Notes under the pieces: generated by a model | What the model was told of the DNA's origin: nothing | What the model saw: only the letters and a program-made list of their open reading frames with translations | Databases searched by the model: none | Assembly: GCA_003160265.1 (NCBI GenBank) | Contig: PLQY01000069.1 | Location: 8,144-13,594, forward strand | Source of the DNA: Peptococcaceae bacterium | Lineage (GTDB): Bacteria > Bacillota > DSM-12270 > Thermacetogeniales > Thermacetogeniaceae | Direction of reading: 5' to 3' | Length of the DNA stretch: 5,451 nt | Shown: piece by piece, positions 1 to 5,451 of the stretch | Layout: the number at the start of each line of letters is the position of its first letter | How positions within the stretch are numbered: the stretch's first letter is position 1 | Position numbers and translations under genes: made by a program

Positions 1-1
1 G

Positions 2-730
2 GAACGGCTGGCCAGCCGCTGGACGGCCGGGCTGATCGTGCTCAACCGGGAGGACCTGCTGGCCGCCAAGGGGTTCGGCCTGATCGAGGGAGAGAACCTG
101 TTCCTGGTGCACGGGGTGGGCGTTGACCTGGATGAGTATTCCCGTAAAAAGCCTGGCCGGTTGGCTGGTATAAGACTAGAATTGGGGTTGCCGGAAGGTG
201 CCCCGGTGGTTTCCTGCATCGCTGAATTGATACCCAGGAAGAATCACCGGCAGCTTTTCGAGGCGTGGGTCGACGTGCGCCGTAAATTCCCCCGGGCGGT
301 GCTGCTGGTGGTGGGAACCGGGGAATTGGAGCAGCGGTTGCGCCGGGCGGCTGAGGGCCGGCAGTTTGGTGGGAGCATCCGGATGCTGGGCTACCGCAAC
401 GATGTTCCGGAACTGCTGGCGCTGTCTGATCTTGTGGTTCTGGCCTCGTGGCATGAGGGCCTGCCGCGGGTGGTCATGGAGGCGATGGCTGCAGCAAAGC
501 CGGTGGTGGCGACGGCTGTGCGGGGCAGCCGCGACCTGGTGCGAAACGGGAAAAGCGGCCTGCTGGTACCGTTGGAAAGGCCGGACCTGCTGGCAGAGGC
601 GCTGCTGCGCCTGCTGGGCGACCGGACATTGGCCTGTGAGATGGGAGCGGCAGGCAGAGAGTTGATGCGGGAGTATTCATTGGAGCGGGTACTCCGGGAG
701 ATGGACGTCATCTATCACCGGTATCTGTGA
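2..730 (+). CDS. GT4-family glycosyltransferase, 5'-truncated by the window edge
   Basis: The product is a retaining, GT-B fold glycosyltransferase that moves a sugar from a nucleotide donor, probably onto a lipid-linked glycan at the cytoplasmic face of the membrane. The frame is open from base 2, so the visible 242 residues lack roughly the first 130 of a usual 370-380 residue enzyme. A GTG at 38 is only an internal codon: the preceding residues (ERLASRWTAGLIV) are typical GT4 linker sequence. Visible marks in order are GVDLDEY, the strand-helix AELIPRKNH with the donor-phosphate Arg-Lys pair, LLVVGTGELEQRL, then SWHEGLPRVVMEAM. The last holds the EX7E motif (Glu codons at 455-457 and 479-481) that binds and positions the donor sugar. 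GSRDLVRNGKSGLLVP completes the C-terminal Rossmann domain. It stops at TGA 728-730. The family resembles CapM/EpsD/PglA-type enzymes. Donor and acceptor cannot be read from the sequence. Its direction and neighbours support a polysaccharide locus. Confidence 0.93.
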   Translation, partial: ERLASRWTAGLIVLNREDLLAAKGFGLIEGENLFLVHGVGVDLDEYSRKKPGRLAGIRLELGLPEGAPVVSCIAELIPRKNHRQLFEAWVDVRRKFPRAVLLVVGTGELEQRLRRAAEGRQFGGSIRMLGYRNDVPELLALSDLVVLASWHEGLPRVVMEAMAAAKPVVATAVRGSRDLVRNGKSGLLVPLERPDLLAEALLRLLGDRTLACEMGAAGRELMREYSLERVLREMDVIYHRYL

Positions 731-746
731 TAACTTGCTTTCATGA

Positions 747-1010
747 TTGAGCCTGTCGTCGCTAAATTACGGCGGCATCTTTGCGTGCTTGAAACCGGAC
801 TTGGCCCTGACCCGCGCTTGGAGCAAGAAACTCCTGAAAGATGACCCGATCGCGCTCGGTATTAACAAAATCATGATGCCTCGCGTAGTCTAGAACTTTT
901 TCAAAGAACCTGACAACGGGGCGATTCTCGGTCAGTTGGGGTTGAACTTCGGTTTAAAACCCGAATAGACAGGAAAATTCAAAGTATTCGTCGAAGTAAT
1001 AATATATTAA
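747..1010 (+). pseudogene. Unrecognised decayed reading frame with two in-frame TAG codons
   Basis: This stretch has no intact gene, but one frame reads like real protein for about 87 codons. It includes GGIFACLKPDLALTRAWSKK, then DDPIALGINKIMMPRVV, TAG (891-893), NFFKEPDNGAILGQLGLNFGLKPE, TAG (966-968), TGKFKVFVEVIIY and TAA (1008-1010). Residue composition is balanced (mixed K, D, E, hydrophobics), unlike the Arg/Gly/Ser-rich shadow frames elsewhere in the window. There is no ATG at the beginning. The frame is preceded by TGA at 744-746 and a TTG at 747, with no ribosome binding site, so the 5' end is also lost or displaced. I do not recognise the family. The simplest reading is the 3' remnant of a gene that decayed between the glycosyltransferase and the sugar-phosphate transferase. 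Both breaks are single TAG codons where a Glu or Gln codon one base away would restore the frame. Confidence 0.5.
978..1005 (+). promoter_or_regulatory. Weak sigma-70/sigma-A promoter candidate for the sugar-phosphate transferase gene
   Basis: An AT-rich island in otherwise GC-rich DNA holds TTCAAA (978-983) and TAATAT (1000-1005) with a 16-base spacer. Each hexamer matches four of six consensus positions. It would start transcription about 70 bases before the ATG at 1085 and would separate this transcription unit from the upstream glycosyltransferase. The overlapping TATATT at 1003-1008 is an alternative -10 with a longer, 19-base spacer. The match is weak and rests on base composition as much as on the hexamers. 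Read-through from the upstream gene is equally possible, because I see no strong intrinsic terminator between them. Confidence 0.25.
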
Positions 1011-1048
1011 TGCAGATCTTTCCGGTGCGGGCTGGATAGTGGATATTT

Positions 1049-1069
1049 CCGGCGCCGCAGATACGCCGG
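1049..1069 (+). repeat. Short GC-rich hairpin just upstream of the ribosome binding site
   Basis: CCGGCG (1049-1054) is the exact reverse complement of CGCCGG (1064-1069), with a 9-base loop, so the mRNA leader can form a 6-bp all-GC stem. It ends two bases before the TAAGGAGG site. It has no T-run and so is not an intrinsic terminator. It may simply hold the leader open or protect it. A regulatory role is not shown by the sequence. Confidence 0.35.
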
Positions 1070-1071
1070 TC

Positions 1072-1079
1072 TAAGGAGG
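1072..1079 (+). promoter_or_regulatory. Full-consensus ribosome binding site for the sugar-phosphate transferase gene
   Basis: TAAGGAGG is a perfect complement to the 3' end of bacterial 16S rRNA and lies 5 bases before ATG 1085. It fixes the start of that gene and predicts efficient translation. No other gene in the window shows a match this complete. Confidence 0.85.
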
Positions 1080-1084
1080 CCGCC

Positions 1085-2482
1085 ATGCGCAAGTCATGGC
1101 TGCTGTGGGTTTTCTTATTCATAATCGACGCCGGTCTGGTCAACCTCGGCTACCTGCTGGCTTTCCTGCTGCGGTTCGGTTGGGCGATACCTCCCAACAA
1201 TTTTGGCCCGTTCGTCGACCTGATCCCCTACATCAGCCTCTGCGTGCTGGTGTTCTTCTGGTTCTTCGAGCTCTACTCCCACACCTGGAAGCGGCGCCTG
1301 GAGACCCTGTACAGCGTGGTCATCACGGTGCTGTTCACCAATATCTCCGCCATGGCCATCACCTTCATGCTGCGCGAGTTCGCTTTTCCCCGGTTGACCT
1401 TCGTCGTGGCCGCCGTTTTGCAGATCTGCCTGCTCGGGGTCTGGAGGCTGCTCTGGCAGACGATCCTCGACCGCAGCGAGGGGGAGAAGACGGTGGTCGT
1501 CATTGGCGGCAACAGCCACGACATCGCTCACAAGTTCGGTTCCCTGATCGGCAGGCGCTACCAGGTGCTCGGGCTCTTCAACTCCGCAGAGGAGGCGGAA
1601 GGCAACGACGCCTTCACCAGGGCGCAGGTGGTTTGCATCAACTCCTCCATCTCCAGGGAGGCCAGGGAGGATGTCATCTCCAGGTGCCTGGAGGAGGACA
1701 AGGAGGTGCTGCTCGTTCCGGAGCTGTATGATATCCTGCTCCATAACGCCAGCCTCAACCGGGTGGACGACCTGGCCGTTTTTCACATCGAGAGCCTGGC
1801 GCTGACGCCGGGGCAGCAGCAGGCGAAGCGCCTGTTCGACTTGGTATTCTCCCTGGTAGGCCTGGTGTTGTTCCTGCCGTTCATGCTGGTGATCAGCGCC
1901 GCGGTGGAGTTCTCGACCCCCGGCCACATCTTCTACCGCCAGAAGCGGGTTGGTCTGAACAGCAGGACCTTCTCTCCGGTCAAGTTCCGCACCATGTTAG
2001 ACGATGCGGAGAAGGACCTGGGGCCGGTGCTGGCCATTGCCGACGATCCCCGGATCACCCCGGTCGGGCGGCTGCTCAGGCCGCTGCGGCTCGATGAGTT
2101 GCCGCAGATGATCAACGTCCTGAAGGGAGAGATGAGCTTCGTGGGGCCGCGCCCGGAGAGGCCATTTTTCGTGGAGCAGTTCTGCAGGGACATTCCAGAG
2201 TACCACTACCGTCTCAAAGTGAAGCCGGGGATCACCGGCCTCGCCCAGGTGCAAGGGAAATACGACACCGATGCCGCCGACAAACTGCGCTACGACCTCT
2301 ACTATATCCGCAACTACTCCCTGCTGCTCGACCTGCAGATCATCTTCCAAACGCTGCGGGTGGTGCTGATCCCGGAGGCGGCCATGGGAGTTCCGGCAAA
2401 CCGGCGTCGGGAATGCGGCGCACAGGAGACCGCCCGGAAGGAACCAGGTGGCTCGGAGCCTGCCAAAGAACTCCAACAATAA
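1085..2482 (+). CDS. Exopolysaccharide-initiating polyprenyl-phosphate sugar-1-phosphate transferase (WbaP/EpsL type)
   Basis: This enzyme moves a hexose-1-phosphate from a UDP-sugar to undecaprenyl phosphate, the first committed step of exopolysaccharide or capsule synthesis, at the inner face of the membrane. The 465 residues match the usual length of large polytopic family members. Residues 5-125 hold four or so hydrophobic membrane segments. Residues 135-240 form a Rossmann-like CoA-binding-type domain beginning VVVIGGNSHD, whose glycine-rich loop is not canonical. Residues 247-430 are the catalytic bacterial sugar transferase domain: membrane re-entrant helix 250-273 broken near P265, then YRQKRVG (284-290), KFRTM (300-304), the Asp-Glu catalytic dyad in LDELPQ (D337, E338), VGPRPERPFF (353-362) and VKPGITGLAQVQG. 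A polar tail of about 35 residues follows. The start is set by TAAGGAGG 5 nt upstream. The stop TAA overlaps the next gene's ribosome binding site. The sugar (glucose, galactose or an N-acetyl sugar) cannot be decided. Confidence 0.93.
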   Translation: MRKSWLLWVFLFIIDAGLVNLGYLLAFLLRFGWAIPPNNFGPFVDLIPYISLCVLVFFWFFELYSHTWKRRLETLYSVVITVLFTNISAMAITFMLREFAFPRLTFVVAAVLQICLLGVWRLLWQTILDRSEGEKTVVVIGGNSHDIAHKFGSLIGRRYQVLGLFNSAEEAEGNDAFTRAQVVCINSSISREAREDVISRCLEEDKEVLLVPELYDILLHNASLNRVDDLAVFHIESLALTPGQQQAKRLFDLVFSLVGLVLFLPFMLVISAAVEFSTPGHIFYRQKRVGLNSRTFSPVKFRTMLDDAEKDLGPVLAIADDPRITPVGRLLRPLRLDELPQMINVLKGEMSFVGPRPERPFFVEQFCRDIPEYHYRLKVKPGITGLAQVQGKYDTDAADKLRYDLYYIRNYSLLLDLQIIFQTLRVVLIPEAAMGVPANRRRECGAQETARKEPGGSEPAKELQQ

Positions 2483-2486
2483 GAGG
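2481..2486 (+). promoter_or_regulatory. Ribosome binding site of the flippase gene, overlapping the upstream stop codon
   Basis: AAGAGG lies 5 bases before ATG 2492 and shares its first two bases with the TAA stop (2480-2482) of the preceding gene. The arrangement suits re-initiation or tight translational coupling and supports one transcript for the two genes. Confidence 0.6.
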
Positions 2487-2491
2487 CTACG

Positions 2492-4063
2492 ATGAAAAAG
2501 GAGCAATTATTCAAAGCGGCAGGAATTATCGCAGCCGCTTCAATTTTAAGCAAGATCCTGGGGTTTTTCCGGGAAACATCCATGGCAGCCGTCTTCGGCG
2601 CCTCCCATACCACCGATGCCTACCTGGTGGCTATGATCATTCCCGGGATGCTTTTCGCCACTGTCGGTACGGCTTTGACGACAACGCTGATTCCTGTCTA
2701 TACCCGGCGTGTTTATGAAGAAGGGGAGCAGGCGGGCTGGCAGTTTATCAACTCGCTGCTCAACCTCGCTCTCGTTGCCTGCCTTGCAATAACCGGCCTC
2801 GCCTTGCTGGCCGCTCCTGTAGTAGTGCGAATCGTGGCGCCGGGATTTCAGGGCGCCACCTATACCTTAACTGTCTTACTGACCCGGGTGCTGCTTCCCA
2901 CCATGGTGCTTCAGGCCGCCATAGCTGTTATTACAGGTTTGCTGCAGGCAAATCAGAGATTCACGCTCCCGGCGTTGACCGGCATTCCTTACAACATCTT
3001 GCTCATTACGGCAATCCTGTGGGGCGGAAGACATTTTGGGATTTTGCCTGTAGCTATAGGAATGGAATTGGCGACACTGAGTCAAGTTGTGATCATGATG
3101 CCCGGACTGAGGGATATTCATTTTGATTACCGGTGGCTGTTAAATCTGCGGGATACAGGAATGATCATGGTCGGAAAAATGATCATTCCTGTCATCCTGG
3201 CAACCGGGGCGAGCCAACTGGGCCTGGTGGTGGATCGGATGCTCGCTTCCGGTCTTCCGGAGGGCAGCATTGCCGCCCTGAACTTCGGATTCCTGCTGTC
3301 GCAGTTCCCCCTGGGGATCTTTGCTGCGGCGGTGAGCACTGTAATCTACCCGACTTTTTCGGTATACGCTGCCAAAAAGGATCTGGCAGGGCTCCGGCGC
3401 GCTCTTGTAGCCGGAGTCCGGGTCACCCTTTTCATCGTCTTGCCGATGTCGGTCGCTTTTGTCGTATTGAGACAACCGATGGTCAGAGTTCTTTTTCAGC
3501 GGGGCGCCTTCGATGCCCGCGCCACCAGTCTGACTGCCTATGCCCTGCTATTTTTCAGCCTGGGGCTTGTGCCGATGGCTTTGGGCGCTCTGATCAGCCG
3601 GGTCTATTTCAGCCTGCAGGATACCATGACCCCGATGCTGCTCGGCATCGGCGCCGTTGCCGTGAACATCGTTCTCAATTTCTTGCTGATCAGGCCGCTG
3701 GCGCACGGAGGGCTTGCCCTGTCAACCTCCCTGGCATCCCTATTTGCCATGGTTCTCCTCTTTGTGGTTTTGAGGCGGCGCATGGGAGAATTGGGGGGGA
3801 AAGAGATGCTGGACGGTTTCTGGCGGATCTGTGTGGCCAGCGGGGTGATGGGCCTGGTTGTGACAATCGCCTGGGGGCAATTGGCACACCTCGGTCAGGG
3901 GAGGGGCTTCATCTGGAATGCGGGTTGCCTGGCAGTCACGATCCTGATTGGAACCGTGATTTACGGGATTGCCTCATTTCTATTGAGACTGCCGGAACTG
4001 GGTTTCTTCATCGATTTCGGGCGGCGTACTGCGAGGCGATTGTTGGCGGGCTCTGCGAGCTGA
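2492..4063 (+). CDS. murJ: MurJ/MVF-family lipid-linked oligosaccharide flippase
   Basis: This is a polytopic membrane protein of the MurJ/MviN branch of the MOP flippase superfamily, which moves undecaprenyl-pyrophosphate-linked glycans from the inner to the outer face of the cytoplasmic membrane. The 523 residues and about 14 hydrophobic segments spread over the whole length match the family. Landmarks are SKILGFFRE (20-28), FGASHTTDAYLVAMIIP (35-51), DRMLASGLPEGSIAALNFGFLLSQFPLGIF (248-277) and STVIYPTFSVYAAKKDL. By alignment from memory to E. coli MurJ, the essential Arg24 is kept as R27 and Arg18 is Lys21. Arg52 is replaced by F55 and Arg270 by L268. This makes classical lipid II transport less certain. 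Since the gene lies 9 nt behind the initiating sugar-phosphate transferase, it may flip the polysaccharide unit instead. The family call is firm; the substrate is inference. Codon use is more mixed at third positions than in the gene upstream. Confidence 0.9.
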   Translation: MKKEQLFKAAGIIAAASILSKILGFFRETSMAAVFGASHTTDAYLVAMIIPGMLFATVGTALTTTLIPVYTRRVYEEGEQAGWQFINSLLNLALVACLAITGLALLAAPVVVRIVAPGFQGATYTLTVLLTRVLLPTMVLQAAIAVITGLLQANQRFTLPALTGIPYNILLITAILWGGRHFGILPVAIGMELATLSQVVIMMPGLRDIHFDYRWLLNLRDTGMIMVGKMIIPVILATGASQLGLVVDRMLASGLPEGSIAALNFGFLLSQFPLGIFAAAVSTVIYPTFSVYAAKKDLAGLRRALVAGVRVTLFIVLPMSVAFVVLRQPMVRVLFQRGAFDARATSLTAYALLFFSLGLVPMALGALISRVYFSLQDTMTPMLLGIGAVAVNIVLNFLLIRPLAHGGLALSTSLASLFAMVLLFVVLRRRMGELGGKEMLDGFWRICVASGVMGLVVTIAWGQLAHLGQGRGFIWNAGCLAVTILIGTVIYGIASFLLRLPELGFFIDFGRRTARRLLAGSAS

Positions 4064-4140
4064 CAGCGCGCAGCGGGATTGCCCGGACGGAAGATCTTCG
4101 GCGACGATCAGCAGGTCGATGTCTGAATCCGGACGCGGGG
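4064..4140 (-). pseudogene. Fragment of an MNT-type nucleotidyltransferase gene
   Basis: The gap between the convergent flippase and recJ genes reads on the minus strand as TPRPDSDIDLLIVAEDLPSG, followed by QSR (clearest part 4073-4138). This is the hallmark metal-binding strand of minimal nucleotidyltransferases of the Pol-beta superfamily (MNT/KNTase type), in which two aspartates of a DSDIDLLIV block bind the catalytic metal. Here the aspartate codons are at 4127-4129, 4121-4123 and 4115-4117. The Gly-Ser motif and the ARG-type loop that normally precede this strand are missing. Upstream in this frame is only the out-of-frame end of recJ, and downstream it runs into antisense of the flippase gene without family features. 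It is therefore a fragment, probably left from a gene that once followed recJ in the same direction. No start codon or ribosome binding site belongs to it. No convincing intrinsic terminator is visible in this gap. Confidence 0.55.
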
Positions 4141-4146
4141 TGCAAA

Positions 4147-5451
4147 TTACCAGCAAGCATCCACCAGGTCGGGCTTGAACAGGTTGGAAATTGCCTCGAT
4201 CCTGGCGGTGGACATGAAATCTTTGAAGGCCCTGGTCTCCGCCTCTGCCTTGACCATCCTCCCGTAGTCCTCTGTGGTCGAATCGATCCGCCGGCCATTC
4301 AGGAGTGAGAACTGGATCTGGCTGCCGGACGACTCCCATTCCAGGTAACCTGATTCCCTGAGCACTCTCAAGCCGAGGATCACGGTGATCTCCAGTTCAC
4401 CGGCGCTCGAGGCCAGGTGCTCGAGGGTGGTGCGGTTGCCGTGGCCTGCCACCTGCTTGAGGAGGGACATCAGCCTCCTGATCAGGGGCGCAGTTGCTGA
4501 GGCGGCGCCTGACGGATAGGCGAGCGCCAGCTTGCGGCATCTGGCAACGGCCAGCATCTCCCGGAGCAGCGACAGGTGGGCCGGGGCACTCGTGAGCGCC
4601 AGCGTATCGCAGACCCTGATGGAGTACCTGTTGGCGCGGCCGGCAGCCGGCGGAGCGCCTTCCCCGAACAGGCAGGTATCACCTTCGGGCAGTACCGGCA
4701 ATTGGCTGCCGGGCGCAAATCTCACGTCCACGATCTCGAGCTGCCGCTCGCCAAGCACCGGCTCCGGCTCTTCCCGGCCCTGCGCTGCCGCCATCCGCTC
4801 GATCACCAGTTGGATACTGGTCGTGCCGTTGTAATCATTGCGGTTCAGGGTATAGATCACGTCAACCGGCAGACCGGCATCGGGCGCCTCACTGCTCCAC
4901 CACCGGAGGGCGGTCCGGGAAGCGCCGTCCTTGCTCAGGACCAGGCGCTGGTGCCGTCCGCCGCCGATGCTTCTGCAGGCCTCGATCCTGGCCGCAGTGG
5001 TGAGGAACCGGGGGGACGGGTTGCCCTCCCCGAAGGGCGCGAGCAGGCGCAGCTTCGTGAAGCTGTCGAGGTCTACCGATGTGAAAGCGACCTCGGCGTC
5101 CACACACGCACAGTCTGTTGTTGCCGCAGCCGTTGTATTCAGGACGCGATCGAGCTCTGCCTTCAGGGCCTGGCAGAAGGGGGCGAGGTCTTCCCTTCGC
5201 AGGGAGAATCCGGCGGCGCCGGCATGTCCGCCGAACCTGGTCAGGCGCCCGGCGACCCGGGACAGGCAGTCGTACATGTCGACCCCCTCGATCGAGCGGG
5301 CGGACCCGACCACGGTCTCTCCGTCTTCCCTGAGGGTCATCAGCACAGCCGGCGCCTGGAAGGATTCCACCAGCCGACCGGCGGCGATCCCGATGATTCC
5401 CTGGTGCCAGGTTTCATTGAACAGGACCAGGGAACCGCGCCCGCCGGGCGC
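4147..5451 (-). CDS. recJ: Single-stranded-DNA-specific exonuclease RecJ, C-terminal part (5' end outside window)
   Basis: RecJ is a 5'-3' exonuclease on single-stranded DNA that acts in the cytoplasm in recombination, mismatch and base-excision repair. The 434 visible residues start in frame at the window edge; a GTG at 5370 is internal because WHQGIIGIAAGRLVE (residues 15-29) is the conserved RecJ motif before it. The DHHA1 domain follows with GSARSI (49-54), FGGH (73-76) and GAAGFSL (78-84), the last two being the nucleic-acid-binding block. The OB-fold domain comes next with LLAPFGEGNPSPRF (about 136-149) and strands up to about residue 225. The catalytic DHH domain is outside the window. 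About 200 residues follow the OB fold, including a helical and winged-helix-like segment (LEHLASSAGELEITVILGLRVLRESGYLEW), which matches the C-terminal extension of Firmicute RecJ proteins rather than the shorter proteobacterial form. Stop TAA is at 4147-4149. The gene is convergent to the flippase gene and functionally unrelated to it. Confidence 0.92.
   Translation of the reverse strand, partial: APGGRGSLVLFNETWHQGIIGIAAGRLVESFQAPAVLMTLREDGETVVGSARSIEGVDMYDCLSRVAGRLTRFGGHAGAAGFSLRREDLAPFCQALKAELDRVLNTTAAATTDCACVDAEVAFTSVDLDSFTKLRLLAPFGEGNPSPRFLTTAARIEACRSIGGGRHQRLVLSKDGASRTALRWWSSEAPDAGLPVDVIYTLNRNDYNGTTSIQLVIERMAAAQGREEPEPVLGERQLEIVDVRFAPGSQLPVLPEGDTCLFGEGAPPAAGRANRYSIRVCDTLALTSAPAHLSLLREMLAVARCRKLALAYPSGAASATAPLIRRLMSLLKQVAGHGNRTTLEHLASSAGELEITVILGLRVLRESGYLEWESSGSQIQFSLLNGRRIDSTTEDYGRMVKAEAETRAFKDFMSTARIEAISNLFKPDLVDACW

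Noticed and set aside
743..844. A 33-codon ATG frame (MIEPVVAKL...) just after the glycosyltransferase gene.
   Set aside because: It has no ribosome binding site, no recognisable family, and overlaps the better protein-like frame at 747-1010.
1115..1927. A 270-codon minus-strand open frame opposite the sugar-phosphate transferase gene.
   Set aside because: It is a low-complexity Gln/Glu/His/Gly-rich mirror of the real gene, without motifs or a ribosome binding site.
4090..4099. The perfect 10-base palindrome GAAGATCTTC in the murJ/recJ gap, considered as a terminator stem or operator.
   Set aside because: It has no loop and no T-run, and lies inside the nucleotidyltransferase-like coding fragment, which accounts for it.
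3133..4308. A 391-codon plus-strand open frame overlapping the flippase gene and running into recJ.
   Set aside because: It is antisense or out of frame to two well-supported genes, rich in Arg, Gly, Cys and Ser with no family motif, and explained by high GC content.
4889..5333. Small frames on both strands within recJ (4889-5107 minus, 5118-5333 plus).
   Set aside because: They are shadows of recJ with skewed Arg/Pro/Gly composition and no supporting signals.
1..5451. CRISPR arrays, tRNA/rRNA genes, insertion sequences and long tandem repeats.
   Set aside because: Reading both strands showed no regularly spaced repeats, no tRNA-like arms, no transposase motifs and no terminal inverted repeats. 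The non-coding space is too small for most of these.

Overview
The window looks like chromosomal DNA from a GC-rich bacterium. A high-GC Firmicute (Peptococcaceae-like, in the Pelotomaculum/Desulfotomaculum range) fits best, but this is an inference. It rests on a RecJ that continues about 200 residues past its OB domain, as Firmicute RecJ proteins do, on a MurJ/MVF protein of clostridial style, and on a full TAAGGAGG ribosome binding site. No species can be named from this sequence alone.

Layout. (1) Bases 2-730, plus strand: the C-terminal two thirds of a GT4-type glycosyltransferase that begins before the window. (2) Bases 731-1084: a gene-poor gap. It holds a protein-like reading frame broken by two TAG codons (747-1010), a weak promoter candidate, a small hairpin and a very strong ribosome binding site. 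(3) Bases 1085-2482, plus: a polyprenyl-phosphate sugar-1-phosphate transferase (WbaP/EpsL type), which starts a lipid-linked glycan. (4) Bases 2492-4063, plus: a MurJ/MVF-family lipid-linked oligosaccharide flippase, 9 nt downstream and almost certainly co-transcribed. (5) Bases 4064-4146: a short convergent junction that carries on the minus strand what looks like a broken piece of an MNT-type nucleotidyltransferase gene. (6) Bases 4147-5451, minus: the C-terminal part of RecJ, whose start lies beyond the window.

Function. The plus-strand genes look like the edge of an exopolysaccharide or capsule locus. The initiating transferase loads the first sugar phosphate on undecaprenyl phosphate, GT4 enzymes extend the chain, and the MVF protein flips the product across the membrane. 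The flippase lacks three of the four arginines known to be essential in E. coli MurJ, so a role in exporting the polysaccharide unit rather than lipid II is plausible. recJ is a housekeeping recombination and repair gene that marks the boundary of the locus. The two non-coding stretches both appear to hold gene debris, which suggests repeated rearrangement at the edges of the polysaccharide block. I see no mobile element, CRISPR array, RNA gene or clearly new multi-gene system.
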